A stretch of 64,000 nucleotides of DNA from NCBI RefSeq assembly GCF_018334155.1, contig NZ_JAGXTP010000001.1, forward strand, positions 124,001-188,000. The letters are read 5' to 3'. This document shows positions 26,463 to 35,360 of this stretch, piece by piece. The notes beneath the pieces were generated by a model. That model made no database searches, was not told the origin of the DNA, and saw only the letters and a list, made by a program, of their open reading frames with translations. Source of the stretch: Devosia litorisediminis. Lineage in GTDB: Bacteria; Pseudomonadota; Alphaproteobacteria; Rhizobiales; Devosiaceae. The translations under genes were made by a program, and so were the position numbers. Position 1 is the first letter of the stretch. Each line of letters starts with the position of its first letter.

Positions 26463-26732
26463 TTAGTTGCGCGGCGTAGCTGCTGCACTTGGACGCGCGG
26501 GCTGACCCGGACGTGACGTTGGAGCAGGAAGACCGCCTTCACGCTGTGCGCGCTTGCGAGCCAGCTTGCGAGCGCGACGGATCGCCTCGGCCTTCTGGCG
26601 AGCCTTCTTCTCAGATGGCTTCTCGTAGTAGTTACGAAGCTTCATCTCGCGGAAGACACCTTCACGCTGCAGCTTCTTCTTAAGCGCACGGAGCGCCTGA
26701 TCTACGTTATTATCGCGAACGACTACTTGCAA
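26463..26732 (-). CDS. rpsU: 30S ribosomal protein S21
   Basis: 89 residues, starting [20 protein letters not shown], with the conserved [33 protein letters not shown] block and a basic Pro-rich tail. It assists initiation on the small ribosomal subunit. Not linked to dnaG or rpoD as in enterobacteria. The 233 bases up to the next gene hold its promoter region; no other gene is seen there. Confidence 0.97.
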   Translation of the reverse strand: MQVVVRDNNVDQALRALKKKLQREGVFREMKLRNYYEKPSEKKARQKAEAIRRARKLARKRAQREGGLPAPTSRPGQPARPSAAATPRN

Positions 26733-26965
26733 AGGTCAACCGCCCTTTCGAAGCTTGGACATGTGGGTTTGGATCGTGGCGCCGGAACAAAATACCCCGT
26801 CGCCGACCAGCAGGGCTGATCACCGTGGGGCGGTCTATAGCCCAGCCTTGGGGTCTTGTCCACCGACTCGTGGAGAAAAACCAAGGAAGTCTCACGGTCG
26901 GACTTGTTCACAGCACCGGCACGCGAAACAGTCGCAGAGATGATTTTGCTCATGGAGGCAGGGAT

Positions 26966-27658
26966 ATGACAAGTGCGTTGGTGTTGCTGCCCGGTTTGAA
27001 CTGCGACGAACGGCTGTGGCGCGATGTGATAAGCGGGCTGAACGCGGCCGTGGAGCCGCTGGTGGCTGACTATGGAGCCGCCGATTCCATAGCGGGAATG
27101 GCAGCGTCCGTGCTGGCCAGGGCCCCTGAGCGGTTCGCACTGGCCGGCTTGTCGATGGGCGGCTATGTGGCGCTCGAAATCATGCGGCAAGCCCCGGAAC
27201 GGGTTGAGCGTCTTGCACTGCTCGATACGGCGGCGGGCGCGGATGATGATGCGCGCAAGCAGACGCGGCGCGCCGGTATAGAGGCGGCAGAGCAGGGCAA
27301 ATATGGTCTGGTGATCCGCACCATGCTGGCCGGTCTAGTGGCGCCACAGCATCTCGATACAGCTATTGCCGCTGACGTGCTGACAATGGCGGAACGCACC
27401 GGGGCGCAGGCCTATATACGGCACCAACACGCCATTATGGGGCGAATCGACTCGCGACCGTCACTGGCCGATATTGCCGTGCCGACGCTGGTGGGGGTGG
27501 GCGCGCTGGATATGTTGACGCCACCGGCGCTGGCCGAGGAGATGGCCGCAGCGATCGCGGGCGCGCAACTGGTGCTATTTGCCGAGGCGGGTCACATGTC
27601 CACCATGGAAGCACCTGAAGCCGTTGTCGGGGCTATGAGCGGCTGGATGGCGCGCTAA
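26966..27658 (+). CDS. Alpha/beta hydrolase
   Basis: 230 residues from ATG 26966, with GGAGGCAGGG upstream. A compact alpha/beta-hydrolase: VLLPGLNCDERLW, the nucleophile elbow FALAGLSMGGYVALEIM at about residue 86, and EAGHMSTMEAPEAV with the catalytic histidine. Similar to small carboxylesterase or lactonase-like enzymes; no substrate can be named. It converges on purK. Confidence 0.88.
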   Translation: MTSALVLLPGLNCDERLWRDVISGLNAAVEPLVADYGAADSIAGMAASVLARAPERFALAGLSMGGYVALEIMRQAPERVERLALLDTAAGADDDARKQTRRAGIEAAEQGKYGLVIRTMLAGLVAPQHLDTAIAADVLTMAERTGAQAYIRHQHAIMGRIDSRPSLADIAVPTLVGVGALDMLTPPALAEEMAAAIAGAQLVLFAEAGHMSTMEAPEAVVGAMSGWMAR

Positions 27659-27665
27659 AGCAGGC

Positions 27666-28757
27666 CTAGCGGCGGCGGGTGATGCGATTGACATGGCCCA
27701 TCTTGCGGCCTGGTCGTGCTTCGGCCTTGCCATAAAGATGGGCTTGGGTGTTGCCATCAATCTCGCCCGGGACCGTATTGACGGCGTCGCCGATCAGGTT
27801 CTCCATCACGACATCAGCCATCCGGGCGGGATCGCCCAGCGGCCAGCCGAGCACGGCGCGGATGTGCTGCTCAAACTGATCGGTGAGGCAGACTGCCTCG
27901 GTCCAGTGACCCGAATTGTGCACGCGGGGCGCGATTTCGTTGACGGTCAGGCTGGGGCGCTCTTCACCCGGCACAACGAAGAACTCAACGCCCAGCACGC
28001 CGACATAGTCGAGCGCCACCACGATGACCTTGGCCAGCATGGCTGCGTGTTTCTCAACGCCGGGAGCGATATCGGCGGGTACAGTGCTGGTGTGCAGGAT
28101 GTGGTTGGTGTGCACGTTTTCCGCGGCGTCGAAGCTTTTGACCTCGCCACCGGCATTGCGAGCCACGACCACCGAGATTTCCTTCTCGAACGGCACGAAG
28201 GCTTCTAGCACCAGCGGCTTGGGTTCGAGCGCCGCGAAGGCGCTTGCAGCGTCCTGCGGGGTGCGCAGGACGCGCTGGCCCTTGCCGTCATAACCCAGCC
28301 GTGTGGTCTTAAGGACGGCGGGCAGGCCGAGCGCCGCGATGGCGGCCTCCAGATCGGTCAGGGATTCGATAGCGCGATATGAGGCGACCGGAATGTTCTT
28401 GGACGCCAGAAAGGTCTTTTCGGCGAGCCGGTCCTGGGAAATGGCCAGCGCATTGGCGCCGGGGCGCAGCGGCTTGCGCGCGGCAAGGAACTCCGCGGTT
28501 GCCGCCGGGACGTTCTCGAATTCATAGGTAATGACGTCGACGGCGTCAGCGAAGGCCGCCAGCGCCGCTTCATCATCATAGGCGGCAACGGTCTTGTGCG
28601 GGGTGACCTCAAAAGCGGGGCTGTCGGGGTCGGGGCAAAAGATGTGGGTGCGCATGCCCAGTCGCGCGGCGGCCATAGCCAGCATGCGGCCGAGCTGACC
28701 ACCACCGAGAATGCCAATCATGCTGCCAGCGGGCAGAGGGGTCGTATCGTGGGCCAC
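27666..28757 (-). CDS. purK: N5-carboxyaminoimidazole ribonucleotide synthase
   Basis: 363 residues of the ATP-grasp superfamily. It converts AIR, bicarbonate and ATP to N5-CAIR in purine synthesis. Landmarks are the N-terminal IGILGGGQLGRMLAMAAARLG, AVLKTTRLGYDGKGQ, VLEAFVPFEKEISVVVARN and the metal-binding ending TVNEIAPRVHNSGHWT. It is preceded by purE with three bases between, the classical purEK operon. Confidence 0.97.
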   Translation of the reverse strand: MAHDTTPLPAGSMIGILGGGQLGRMLAMAAARLGMRTHIFCPDPDSPAFEVTPHKTVAAYDDEAALAAFADAVDVITYEFENVPAATAEFLAARKPLRPGANALAISQDRLAEKTFLASKNIPVASYRAIESLTDLEAAIAALGLPAVLKTTRLGYDGKGQRVLRTPQDAASAFAALEPKPLVLEAFVPFEKEISVVVARNAGGEVKSFDAAENVHTNHILHTSTVPADIAPGVEKHAAMLAKVIVVALDYVGVLGVEFFVVPGEERPSLTVNEIAPRVHNSGHWTEAVCLTDQFEQHIRAVLGWPLGDPARMADVVMENLIGDAVNTVPGEIDGNTQAHLYGKAEARPGRKMGHVNRITRRR

Positions 28758-28760
28758 AGG

Positions 28761-29255
28761 CTACTCGGTATCGGCAGGGAACATGGGAACAGACTCGGTC
28801 TGTCGGGCGCGGTAGGCGTCGAGGCGGTCGGCCAGATCTTCATCGGACAGGGCCAGCACGGCGGCGGCGATCAGGGCGGCGTTGATGGCGCCTGGCTCGC
28901 CAATGGCTAGGGTGCCCACCGGAATGCCGCCGGGCATCTGGACGATGGAGAGCAGGCTGTCCTGGCCGCTCAGGGCCTTGGAGCGCACTGGTACGCCAAA
29001 CACCGGCAGTGGCGTCATGGCGGCGATCATGCCGGGCAGGTGGGCGGCGCCGCCAGCGCCGGCAATGATCACCTTGAAGCCTTCGGCCCGGGCATTGCTG
29101 GCAAATTCGACCAGTCGATCGGGCGTACGGTGGGCAGAGACGATGCGCGCTTCATACTCGACCTCGAGTGTTTCAAGGGTCTCGGCGGCAAGGCGCATGG
29201 TGGGCCAGTCGGACTGGCTGCCCATGACGATGGCGATCTGTGGTTTGGTGAGCAC
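28761..29255 (-). CDS. purE: N5-CAIR mutase (phosphoribosylaminoimidazole carboxylase catalytic subunit)
   Basis: 164 residues from GTG 29255, which has AGGGGAAT ahead; an in-frame TTG at 29282 lacks one. The sequence [14 protein letters not shown], the SAHRTP active-site histidine and [16 protein letters not shown] are typical of class I PurE. It shifts the carboxylate of N5-CAIR to CAIR. First gene of the purEK operon. Confidence 0.96.
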   Translation of the reverse strand: MLTKPQIAIVMGSQSDWPTMRLAAETLETLEVEYEARIVSAHRTPDRLVEFASNARAEGFKVIIAGAGGAAHLPGMIAAMTPLPVFGVPVRSKALSGQDSLLSIVQMPGGIPVGTLAIGEPGAINAALIAAAVLALSDEDLADRLDAYRARQTESVPMFPADTE

Positions 29256-29330
29256 GGCCGATTCCCCTATCGGTCTTTGCAAAGCGCGGAACTAGCCCAA
29301 ATGTTGCCACACATCAAGCGCGGGGCACCA

Positions 29331-29546
29331 TCAGGCGATGATGTCGGGCAGGAGAATGTTCTCCAGTTCAACGATGCGATCCTTGAGCGCCAGCTTGCGC
29401 TTTTTCAGACGCTGCAAAAGCATGCGATCGGCGACGTGAGACTCAGTCAGCGTATCGATGGCAGCGTTGAGATCTGAGTGTTCCTGGCGTTTTGTGGCCA
29501 GTTCCAGACCGTACTGGGCTTCTTCTTCTTTGGTCAGCGACAGCAT
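29331..29546 (-). CDS. DUF465 (YdcH) family protein
   Basis: 71 residues, a helical hairpin (LELATKRQEHSDLNAAIDTL and LLQRLKKRKLALKDRIVELE) with the KRxKLxLKD signature of DUF465/YdcH. Function unknown. A second, shorter family member is encoded divergently 155 bases away. Confidence 0.88.
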   Translation of the reverse strand: MLSLTKEEEAQYGLELATKRQEHSDLNAAIDTLTESHVADRMLLQRLKKRKLALKDRIVELENILLPDIIA

Positions 29547-29701
29547 GAATTCGAACGCACCCCAGCGCCGTGCAAGATACCCTTGGTTAACCGATCACGG
29601 GACGTTTTGCACCCGATTTTCGGTCGCTGTACGAAGACAGTCGACAAGCCGTGAATTTTTTGTGACGATCAGGTGTCCATAGAGGCTTTCAAGGAGTTGT
29701 C

Positions 29702-29872
29702 ATGACGACTGAAGGGCATATCGCGGCGCTCGAACGGCGCCATCAAGAGTTGGACCGCCAGATCCAGGCCGAAATGCAAAGTACCAAGGCCGACAATCTG
29801 ATGGTTAGCGCGCTCAAGCGCAAAAAACTCGAAGTGAAGGACGAAATCTACCGGTTCAATACAACAAGTTAA
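29702..29872 (+). CDS. Small DUF465 (YdcH) family protein
   Basis: 56 residues (MTTEGHIAALERRHQELDRQ through VSALKRKKLEVKDEIYRF). The KRKKLxVKDEI block matches its divergent neighbour and the DUF465 family. AAGGAG lies six bases before the ATG. It is too short to appear in a standard 60-residue ORF list, but it has a strong ribosome-binding site, family match and a terminator 35 bases downstream. Confidence 0.88.
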   Translation: MTTEGHIAALERRHQELDRQIQAEMQSTKADNLMVSALKRKKLEVKDEIYRFNTTS

Positions 29873-29906
29873 ACCGCGGCGCGGAATTTCCCCCAGTTGG
29901 GGTGAA

Positions 29907-29937
29907 GGGTCACAGCAGAAGCTGCGGCCCTTTTTTA
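29907..29937 (+). terminator. Intrinsic terminator of the small DUF465 gene
   Basis: GGGTCACAGC, AGAA loop, GCTGCGGCCC (one mismatch, one G-T), then six T residues. Confidence 0.82.
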
Positions 29938-29962
29938 TTGCCCGGTTGATGGCGTTATGGGC

Positions 29963-30730
29963 TCAAAGGCCCAAGAAGACGCCACGGAAGCCGTCCCAGA
30001 CCAGCTTGAGCGCCAGCAGGAATACCAGCCAGTAAGCGATGCGGTAAAACAGCTTCATCGAGATGCGGCGCACCAGGAAGATGCCGGCGAAAACGCCAAC
30101 AATGCCGACCGGAATGAACATCGCCGATAGCTGCAGATTGTGCACGTTGAGCTGTCCCAGGAAGAAATAGGGGATCAGCTTGGATGTGTTGACGATGGCA
30201 AAGAAAACCGCCGAGGTGCCCGCATAGATTGCGGGTGGCAGGCGCTGGGGCAGCACATAAATCTGAAAGGGTGGGCCACCGGTGTGGCTGATAAAGCTGG
30301 TGAAGCCGGCAAAGCTACCCCAGAAGATTCCCCAGGGCTTTGAGGGCGGCAAGCCCTCGAGCTTCTTGCGAATGGGCAGCAGCGCATCAAGGATGAACAG
30401 CAGGGTGATAACGCCGACAAACAGCAGCACGGCGGCGTCGGAGACAAAGGCCCAGAGCACCCAGCCCACAATTGTGCCGACCGCTGCGCCGGGCAGCATC
30501 ATGCGCAGTACCCGCCAGTCGACTTCCTTGCGATAGGCGTAAACGGCGATGGCATCCATGGCCAACAGGACAGGCAACATTACGCCAGCGGCATCGCGCG
30601 CAGGCATGATCAGGCTGAGCAGAGGCACGCCGACCATGCCCAGGCTGCCAAGCAACCCTGCCTTGGACAAGCCAACAATAAGCACAGCGATGACGGCGAT
30701 CGTCACGAAGTAGGGATCAAATATGGGCAT
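29963..30730 (-). CDS. Sulfite exporter TauE/SafE family protein
   Basis: 255 residues, about eight membrane helices in two repeats. It carries the family marks VGLSKAGLLGSLGMVGVPLL near the N-terminus and FAGFTSFISHTGGPPFQIY in the middle. These inner-membrane proteins export sulfite, sulfoacetate or other organic anions; the substrate is not predictable. It is 24 bases downstream of the Kef antiporter gene in the same direction, so probably co-transcribed. Confidence 0.92.
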   Translation of the reverse strand: MPIFDPYFVTIAVIAVLIVGLSKAGLLGSLGMVGVPLLSLIMPARDAAGVMLPVLLAMDAIAVYAYRKEVDWRVLRMMLPGAAVGTIVGWVLWAFVSDAAVLLFVGVITLLFILDALLPIRKKLEGLPPSKPWGIFWGSFAGFTSFISHTGGPPFQIYVLPQRLPPAIYAGTSAVFFAIVNTSKLIPYFFLGQLNVHNLQLSAMFIPVGIVGVFAGIFLVRRISMKLFYRIAYWLVFLLALKLVWDGFRGVFLGL

Positions 30731-30754
30731 GGAAACAGTCCGGAGAGGTGCGTA

Positions 30755-32605
30755 CTAGTCGGTACGCTTCGTCTCGTCTTTGTCAACCGGTGTGGCCGAA
30801 CTATCTGCCTTCATGGCCTCGGTAAGCAGGCCCATGGCATTGCGCACCATGCCGATATAGGCCTTTTCATCTTCGCGCACGGCGAAGCTGTCCTTGAGCA
30901 ACTGGTTGTCATGCGCCTCAAAGGCGCTGGCCAAGCGTTCTGCCTCTTCAGGCTCGTGTCCCAGTTTGACGAGCACTTTGGTGCCCAGATTGATGGCGGA
31001 GCGGAACGTCTCGCGCTCGAAGACCTCGACACCCATGGCCATCAAATCGTGGGCGTGACCGCGATCGACTGCGCGGGCGGCAATGGTGACATGGGGGTAG
31101 TGGCGATGAATATTGCGGGCAATGGCCAGAATGCGGTCGCGACCCCCCACGGCGATGACCACCAGTTCGGCGTTCTGGACGCCTGCGGCGTGTAGCAGGT
31201 CCAGACGCGAGGCATCGCCATAGAACACTTTGACGCCAAAGCGCCGCACCAGTTCGATCTGCACCGGATCGTCGTCGATCAGGGTCATGTCGAAACCCTG
31301 GGCGCGCAGCATGCGGGTGACAATCTGGCCGAAGCGGCCATAGCCGAGCACAACTATCTTGCGATGTTCGTCAATGTCGTCATCGGCACGATCCGGACTG
31401 CGCGCATCAAGGCGCGGTGCAATCAGCTTGTCAAAGACCAGCAGCAGGAGCGGCGTGGTGATCATGGAGAGAGCCACGGCCACACTCATGGTGTCGTAGT
31501 CGGCGGCAGCAATGGCATTTTCGGTGCGGGCCAGTTGCAGCACCACAAAGGCGAATTCGCCTGCTTGACTGAGCATGATGGCGAATAGCATGCGATCGGC
31601 AAAATGCATGCGGAACATCGAGGCGAGCCCGAACAGGATGGCCATCTTGATGACGACCAGTCCAATTACGATCACCAGAATGCGGATGGGATCGGTGGCC
31701 AGCACCGAAAAGGCAATCGACATGCCCACCGAGATGAAGAACAGCCCGAGCAGAAGCCCCTTGAAGGGCTCCAGATTGCTTTCGAGTTCATGACGGTACT
31801 CGCTATCAGCGAGCAAGACGCCGCCGATAAAGCCGCCCAACGCGGGCGAGAGGCCAAGATACTGGGTGATGACGGCAGCGCCGACCACCATGGCCAGCCC
31901 CATTGCAGTAAAGGCTTCGCGTACCTCGGTGCGGGCGACATAACTGAGCAGCGGACGCACGACATAGCGCCCTGCGACCAGCGCGGCGACAAAGGCCCCG
32001 ACCACTGAAATCGGCATGATCCAGTCGACGGGACTGTCGAGGGCTTCGACGGCCTGGGTCACTTCGGCGTTCATTGCCGCGCCGCTGCCAGCAATGGCCA
32101 GTAGGGGTATCGCGGCCAGCACCGGAATGATGGCGACATCCTGTACCAGCAGCACGGCCAGGCTGGCGCGCCCGGTATCGGTGGTGGTGATGTCGCGCTG
32201 TGCAACTGTCTGCATGGCAATGGCGGTGGACGACATGGCCAGAGCCAGCCCCATGATGACCGCAACGTTCCAGTTCACCCCGGTCAGTGTCAGCAGCACG
32301 CTGATCACTGCGGATGTGGCAATGATCTGGGTCACCCCAAGGCCAAGCACCTTGTGGCGCATGCGCCAGATTTCGGAGGGCTGTAGATCCAGGCCGATCA
32401 GGAACAGCATCATGACGATGCCGAATTCGGCGATGTGGCGGGTGGTTTCGGTGTCTGACACCAGACCCAGCCCATAGGGGCCGATCAGAATGCCGGCTGC
32501 AAGATAGCCCAGCACGGTGCCAAGGCCAGCGGCCTTGGCCAGGGGGACCAGCGCAACGCTGGCCGCCAGGAGCACGAAAATGGCCAGCAGGATGTTGTTT
32601 TCCAT
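30755..32605 (-). CDS. Kef-type monovalent cation:proton antiporter with TrkA-N domain
   Basis: 616 residues of the CPA2 family. The first ~390 residues hold about twelve membrane helices with GLDLQPSEIW, LAMSSTAIAMQ and LLVQDVAIIP (the conserved Gln-Asp pair). A regulatory TrkA-N nucleotide-binding domain follows at about residue 412 (IVVLGYGRFGQIVTRMLRAQG, with the ribose-binding Asp in TLIDDD). KefB/KefC relatives extrude K+ under glutathione-adduct stress; here ligand control is inferred from the domain only. No kefG/kefF partner gene is visible. Confidence 0.92.
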   Translation of the reverse strand: MENNILLAIFVLLAASVALVPLAKAAGLGTVLGYLAAGILIGPYGLGLVSDTETTRHIAEFGIVMMLFLIGLDLQPSEIWRMRHKVLGLGVTQIIATSAVISVLLTLTGVNWNVAVIMGLALAMSSTAIAMQTVAQRDITTTDTGRASLAVLLVQDVAIIPVLAAIPLLAIAGSGAAMNAEVTQAVEALDSPVDWIMPISVVGAFVAALVAGRYVVRPLLSYVARTEVREAFTAMGLAMVVGAAVITQYLGLSPALGGFIGGVLLADSEYRHELESNLEPFKGLLLGLFFISVGMSIAFSVLATDPIRILVIVIGLVVIKMAILFGLASMFRMHFADRMLFAIMLSQAGEFAFVVLQLARTENAIAAADYDTMSVAVALSMITTPLLLLVFDKLIAPRLDARSPDRADDDIDEHRKIVVLGYGRFGQIVTRMLRAQGFDMTLIDDDPVQIELVRRFGVKVFYGDASRLDLLHAAGVQNAELVVIAVGGRDRILAIARNIHRHYPHVTIAARAVDRGHAHDLMAMGVEVFERETFRSAINLGTKVLVKLGHEPEEAERLASAFEAHDNQLLKDSFAVREDEKAYIGMVRNAMGLLTEAMKADSSATPVDKDETKRTD

Positions 32606-32623
32606 TCTGCCAGCCGTTCCTGC

Positions 32624-33349
32624 TTAGTTGTCGGTGTCGTTAGGGATCGACTTGAGCTTGGAGAACACCGAGTCCGCATCGAAATCGTCCTGCGCTTCGG
32701 CGGGACGGTGATCGTTGGCAGCAAACTCGCCATCTTCGTCGCTGTGACCGCGGGCGCCGGAACGGGCCAGCGCTTCCTCGGCCGTCATCAGCATGGTGCC
32801 TTCGGCCAATTCGTCAACGCCCGGACCACCCTTGGAGGCGCGACGCACTTCAAGATCGAGATCGATCTGGCTGCACAGGCCCAGTGTTACGGGGTCCATG
32901 GCGGCGAGGTTGGCGGCGTTCCAGTGGGTGGATTCACGGACCGAGTCGATGGTCGACTTGGTGGTGCCTACCAGACGCATGATCTGGGCGTCCTTGAGTT
33001 CGGGATGATTGCGCACCAGCCACTTGATGGCGTTGGGGCGTTCATTGCGACGCGAAATCGGCGTGTAGCGTGGGCCCTTGCGCTTGGCAGCGGCAACGCG
33101 AACCTTGGGCTCGCTCAGCTTGAGGCGATAGGCTGGATCGCCCTCGGCCTTTTCGATTTCTTCGCGGGTCAGCTGACCGTTCTGGATCGGGTTGGCACCC
33201 ATAATGCCGCCGGCGACATCGCCATCGGCAATGCCCTGAACTTCAAGTGGGTGAAGCGTGCAGAAGGCGGCGATCTGGTCGAACGACAGCGCAGTGTTGT
33301 CAACGAGCCAAACGGCGGTCGCCTTGGGCATCAACAGTGGCTGGGTCAT
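32624..33349 (-). CDS. TrcR-type cell-cycle transcriptional regulator (DUF1013)
   Basis: 241 residues from ATG 33349 with GGAGAG ahead. The DUF1013 family features are the MPKATAVWLVDNTALSFDQIAAFC start, VQGIADGDVAGGI, the RRNERPNAIKWLVRNHPELKDAQIMRLVGTTKSTIDSVR helix-turn-helix, and WNAANLAAMDPVTLGLC. The family is named TrcR in current annotation and is confined to alphaproteobacteria. The C-terminal ~70 residues are acidic and of low complexity. Targets unknown. Confidence 0.88.
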   Translation of the reverse strand: MTQPLLMPKATAVWLVDNTALSFDQIAAFCTLHPLEVQGIADGDVAGGIMGANPIQNGQLTREEIEKAEGDPAYRLKLSEPKVRVAAAKRKGPRYTPISRRNERPNAIKWLVRNHPELKDAQIMRLVGTTKSTIDSVRESTHWNAANLAAMDPVTLGLCSQIDLDLEVRRASKGGPGVDELAEGTMLMTAEEALARSGARGHSDEDGEFAANDHRPAEAQDDFDADSVFSKLKSIPNDTDN

Positions 33350-33492
33350 GATAAATCTCTCCTGCAGGCGCGGCCGGTTTTCCTCCGGACCGCTCCGCCT
33401 CTTTGCTTCGTGCTGAGGGGGAACATCGCCAATATATGGATTTATGGGCTGATCCGCAATGGCAATATGGGCTTTGCCCACTGGCTGATGGG

Positions 33493-34506
33493 CTAATTGG
33501 CGGCGCCGAAGGGCGTCAGCAGCACCAGTTTGCCCAGATGGTTGCGCCCCTCCATTGCACGGTGTGCTGCCGCAGCGTCCGCGATAGGGAAGCTGGTGAC
33601 TCTGGGCCGGACGAAATCGGGTCGGGCCAGAGCCGGCAGCAAGTGGGTGCGGATGTGGTCGGCAATGGCGGCTTTGGTGCCGGCGGTCTGCGGGCGCAGG
33701 GTAGAGCCCGACAGTGTCAGCTGCTTGGCCATAATGGTGCGCAGGGGGATTTCGGCGCTGGCGCCGTCCAGTGTCGAAACCTGCACGATGTGCCCCCCGC
33801 GGGCGGAGGCTGTGATATTGGTGAGCGCCATGGCCCCGCCGATAATATCAAGCACGCGGTCGACGCCGGCGCCATCGGTCAGCGCGAGCGCCCGAGCGGC
33901 AATGTCTTCTGTCTCGTAGTTGATGGTGGCATGAGCACCGAGCGCTCTGGCGTAAGCGGTTTTCTCGTCGGATGACACCACGGCAATCGCCTTGGCGCCC
34001 AAAATGCAGGCAATCTGGATGGCCGCGCCGCCAATGCCGCCAGCGGCGCCATGGATCAGAACATTCATGCCGGCCGTGAGCCCGGCGCGCATCACCAAAG
34101 TCTGGGTCACGGTGAACCAGGTTTCGGGTAAAGCGGCAGCGTCAGCCAGGCTCCAGCCATGGGGTACCGGCAGGACCTGACCGGCGGGGACAGCGACGAA
34201 ATCGGCGTAACCGCCGCCATTGGTCAGCGCCATCACCCGATCGCCAAGCTGCCAGCCCGTCACGGCGGCCCCGATACCGATAATTTCGCCGGAGACTTCG
34301 AGTCCGGGCAGGGGCGAGGCACCGGGTGGGGGATCATAATGGCCGCGCCGCTGCGCCAGGTCGGGGCCGTTGACCCCGGCGGCGGCCACGCGGACCAGCA
34401 CATCGCCGGGGCCGCTTTCGGGCATGGGCCAGGGCTGGCGGACAAGAACATCAGGATCACCGGGGCGGGTGATGGCGACAGCTTGATTGGTTTCGGAAAT
34501 GCTCAT
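33493..34506 (-). CDS. NAD(P)H:quinone oxidoreductase (zinc-independent MDR family)
   Basis: 337 residues from ATG 34506. A medium-chain dehydrogenase/reductase of the quinone-oxidoreductase type: GVNGPDLAQRRGHYDPPPGA, GLEVSGEIIGIG, and the nucleotide-binding motif VLIHGAAGGIGGAAIQIA. The zinc ligands of alcohol dehydrogenases are absent. It probably reduces quinones or enones with NADPH. It is divergent from the DUF1192 gene, 78 bases away. Confidence 0.93.
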   Translation of the reverse strand: MSISETNQAVAITRPGDPDVLVRQPWPMPESGPGDVLVRVAAAGVNGPDLAQRRGHYDPPPGASPLPGLEVSGEIIGIGAAVTGWQLGDRVMALTNGGGYADFVAVPAGQVLPVPHGWSLADAAALPETWFTVTQTLVMRAGLTAGMNVLIHGAAGGIGGAAIQIACILGAKAIAVVSSDEKTAYARALGAHATINYETEDIAARALALTDGAGVDRVLDIIGGAMALTNITASARGGHIVQVSTLDGASAEIPLRTIMAKQLTLSGSTLRPQTAGTKAAIADHIRTHLLPALARPDFVRPRVTSFPIADAAAAHRAMEGRNHLGKLVLLTPFGAAN

Positions 34507-34584
34507 GGACGCATGCTGAGCGAACTGGGCTTGCTCGGCAAGCCTGTCACGATAAGCTGAGCAATCGTAGTGCAGGAGGCCGCG

Positions 34585-34767
34585 ATGGACGAAGACGCAA
34601 TCAACACGCCCAAGACGCATGAGGTCGGCATGCCGATCGAGACGATGTCGGTTGAGGAACTGCAGGGGCGCATTAGCCTGCTGGAGAGCGAAATCGTTCG
34701 GCTACGGGTCGCCATCGAGGCGCGTGGTGAAACCCGTCAGGCGGCAGAGTCGATCTTCAAGTTCTAG
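34585..34767 (+). CDS. DUF1192 family protein
   Basis: 60 residues from ATG 34585 (GGAGG nine bases ahead). A short helical protein with the DUF1192 core MSVEELQGRISLLESEIVRLR, which is a predicted coiled coil, and a C-terminal SIFKF. Alphaproteobacteria-specific, function unknown. Confidence 0.88.
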   Translation: MDEDAINTPKTHEVGMPIETMSVEELQGRISLLESEIVRLRVAIEARGETRQAAESIFKF

Positions 34768-35099
34768 AGACTGAGATGCAGGGCAGGCTTGGATCGGGCC
34801 GCTGGTACGGGCCGTGGCTGCCCTGCGGCAGGCGTGCCGGGGGCTGGTTCGATTGGCGTTGATGCTGTTGGCGTCTGGGTGGGGTGACCGCCATCAGACT
34901 CATCAACAGACCAGTGGCGGCTCCGGGGGACAGGCTGGTCATGATCGATCTCCAAATCGGCAGGGACGTTGACGACAGCACAGCAGAGCCAGGCTGCACG
35001 CTATCGGAATCACCCGTTCATCTTCGATTCATCCAGTGCCTTCCGCGGCGCGCCAAGTGAACAGGCCGGGAAGCGACAGGGTTAAGAAATCGACTCCTG
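34768..35099. other. Non-coding part of the 593-base region between DUF1192 and DUF1465 genes
   Basis: From the DUF1192 stop to 35099 I see no convincing gene. A minus-strand ORF at 34757-34999 has a Pro/Gln-rich, shadow-like composition and overlaps the DUF1192 end. The sequence becomes AT-richer from about 35080, leading into the CtrA box. Confidence 0.5.
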
Positions 35100-35139
35100 T
35101 TAACGCGCAATTAACCGGTTCGCGCTAACCTCTCATTAT
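35100..35139 (+). promoter_or_regulatory. CtrA-dependent promoter (TTAA-N7-TTAACC, -10 CATTAT)
   Basis: TTAACGCGCAATTAACC at 35100-35116 is an exact CtrA box. Its second half (TTAACC, 35111-35116) stands exactly 17 bases before CATTAT (35134-35139), a plausible -10, so CtrA would bind over the -35 region as in known CtrA-activated promoters. Predicted start near 35146. Confidence 0.65.
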
Positions 35140-35145
35140 TCAGAT

Positions 35146-35230
35146 TGTTCTGGATTTTTCAGAGTGGTTTCTCCCTCTGTTTGACGCCTCCCTGTTAACT
35201 TCGAGAGCGGCTCACCCCGCTCTTTTTTCT
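35146..35230 (+). ncRNA. Candidate CtrA-regulated small RNA
   Basis: About 85 nt between the predicted promoter and a strong intrinsic terminator, with no ORF. It carries two C-rich, unpaired-looking motifs, TTTCTCCCTCTG (35168-35179) and GCCTCCCTG (35186-35194), which could pair with Shine-Dalgarno sequences, as in several alphaproteobacterial trans-acting sRNAs. The start is predicted from the -10, so the 5' end may shift by a few bases. Confidence 0.55.
35204..35230 (+). terminator. Intrinsic terminator of the candidate sRNA
   Basis: AGAGCGG (35204-35210) pairs with CCGCTCT (35217-35223) across a CTCACC loop, followed by TTTTTCTTTT. The nearest upstream same-strand gene ends 436 bases earlier. 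Confidence 0.85.
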
Positions 35231-35360
35231 TTTCTGGCGTCTGTTGCTCATCCTGTTGCCTTCGTCTTAAAGCTCCTTTCATGCTCATAGTGCCTGATAG
35301 GGCGACGCGTTGGGCTTATGCCCAAGGCGTGTGTGCGTGCGCGAGTGAGGAGACAGTCAA

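Noticed and set aside
34757..34999. 80-residue minus-strand ORF
   Set aside because: It overlaps the DUF1192 end, and its Pro/Gln/Arg-rich sequence shows no family features; treated as non-coding.
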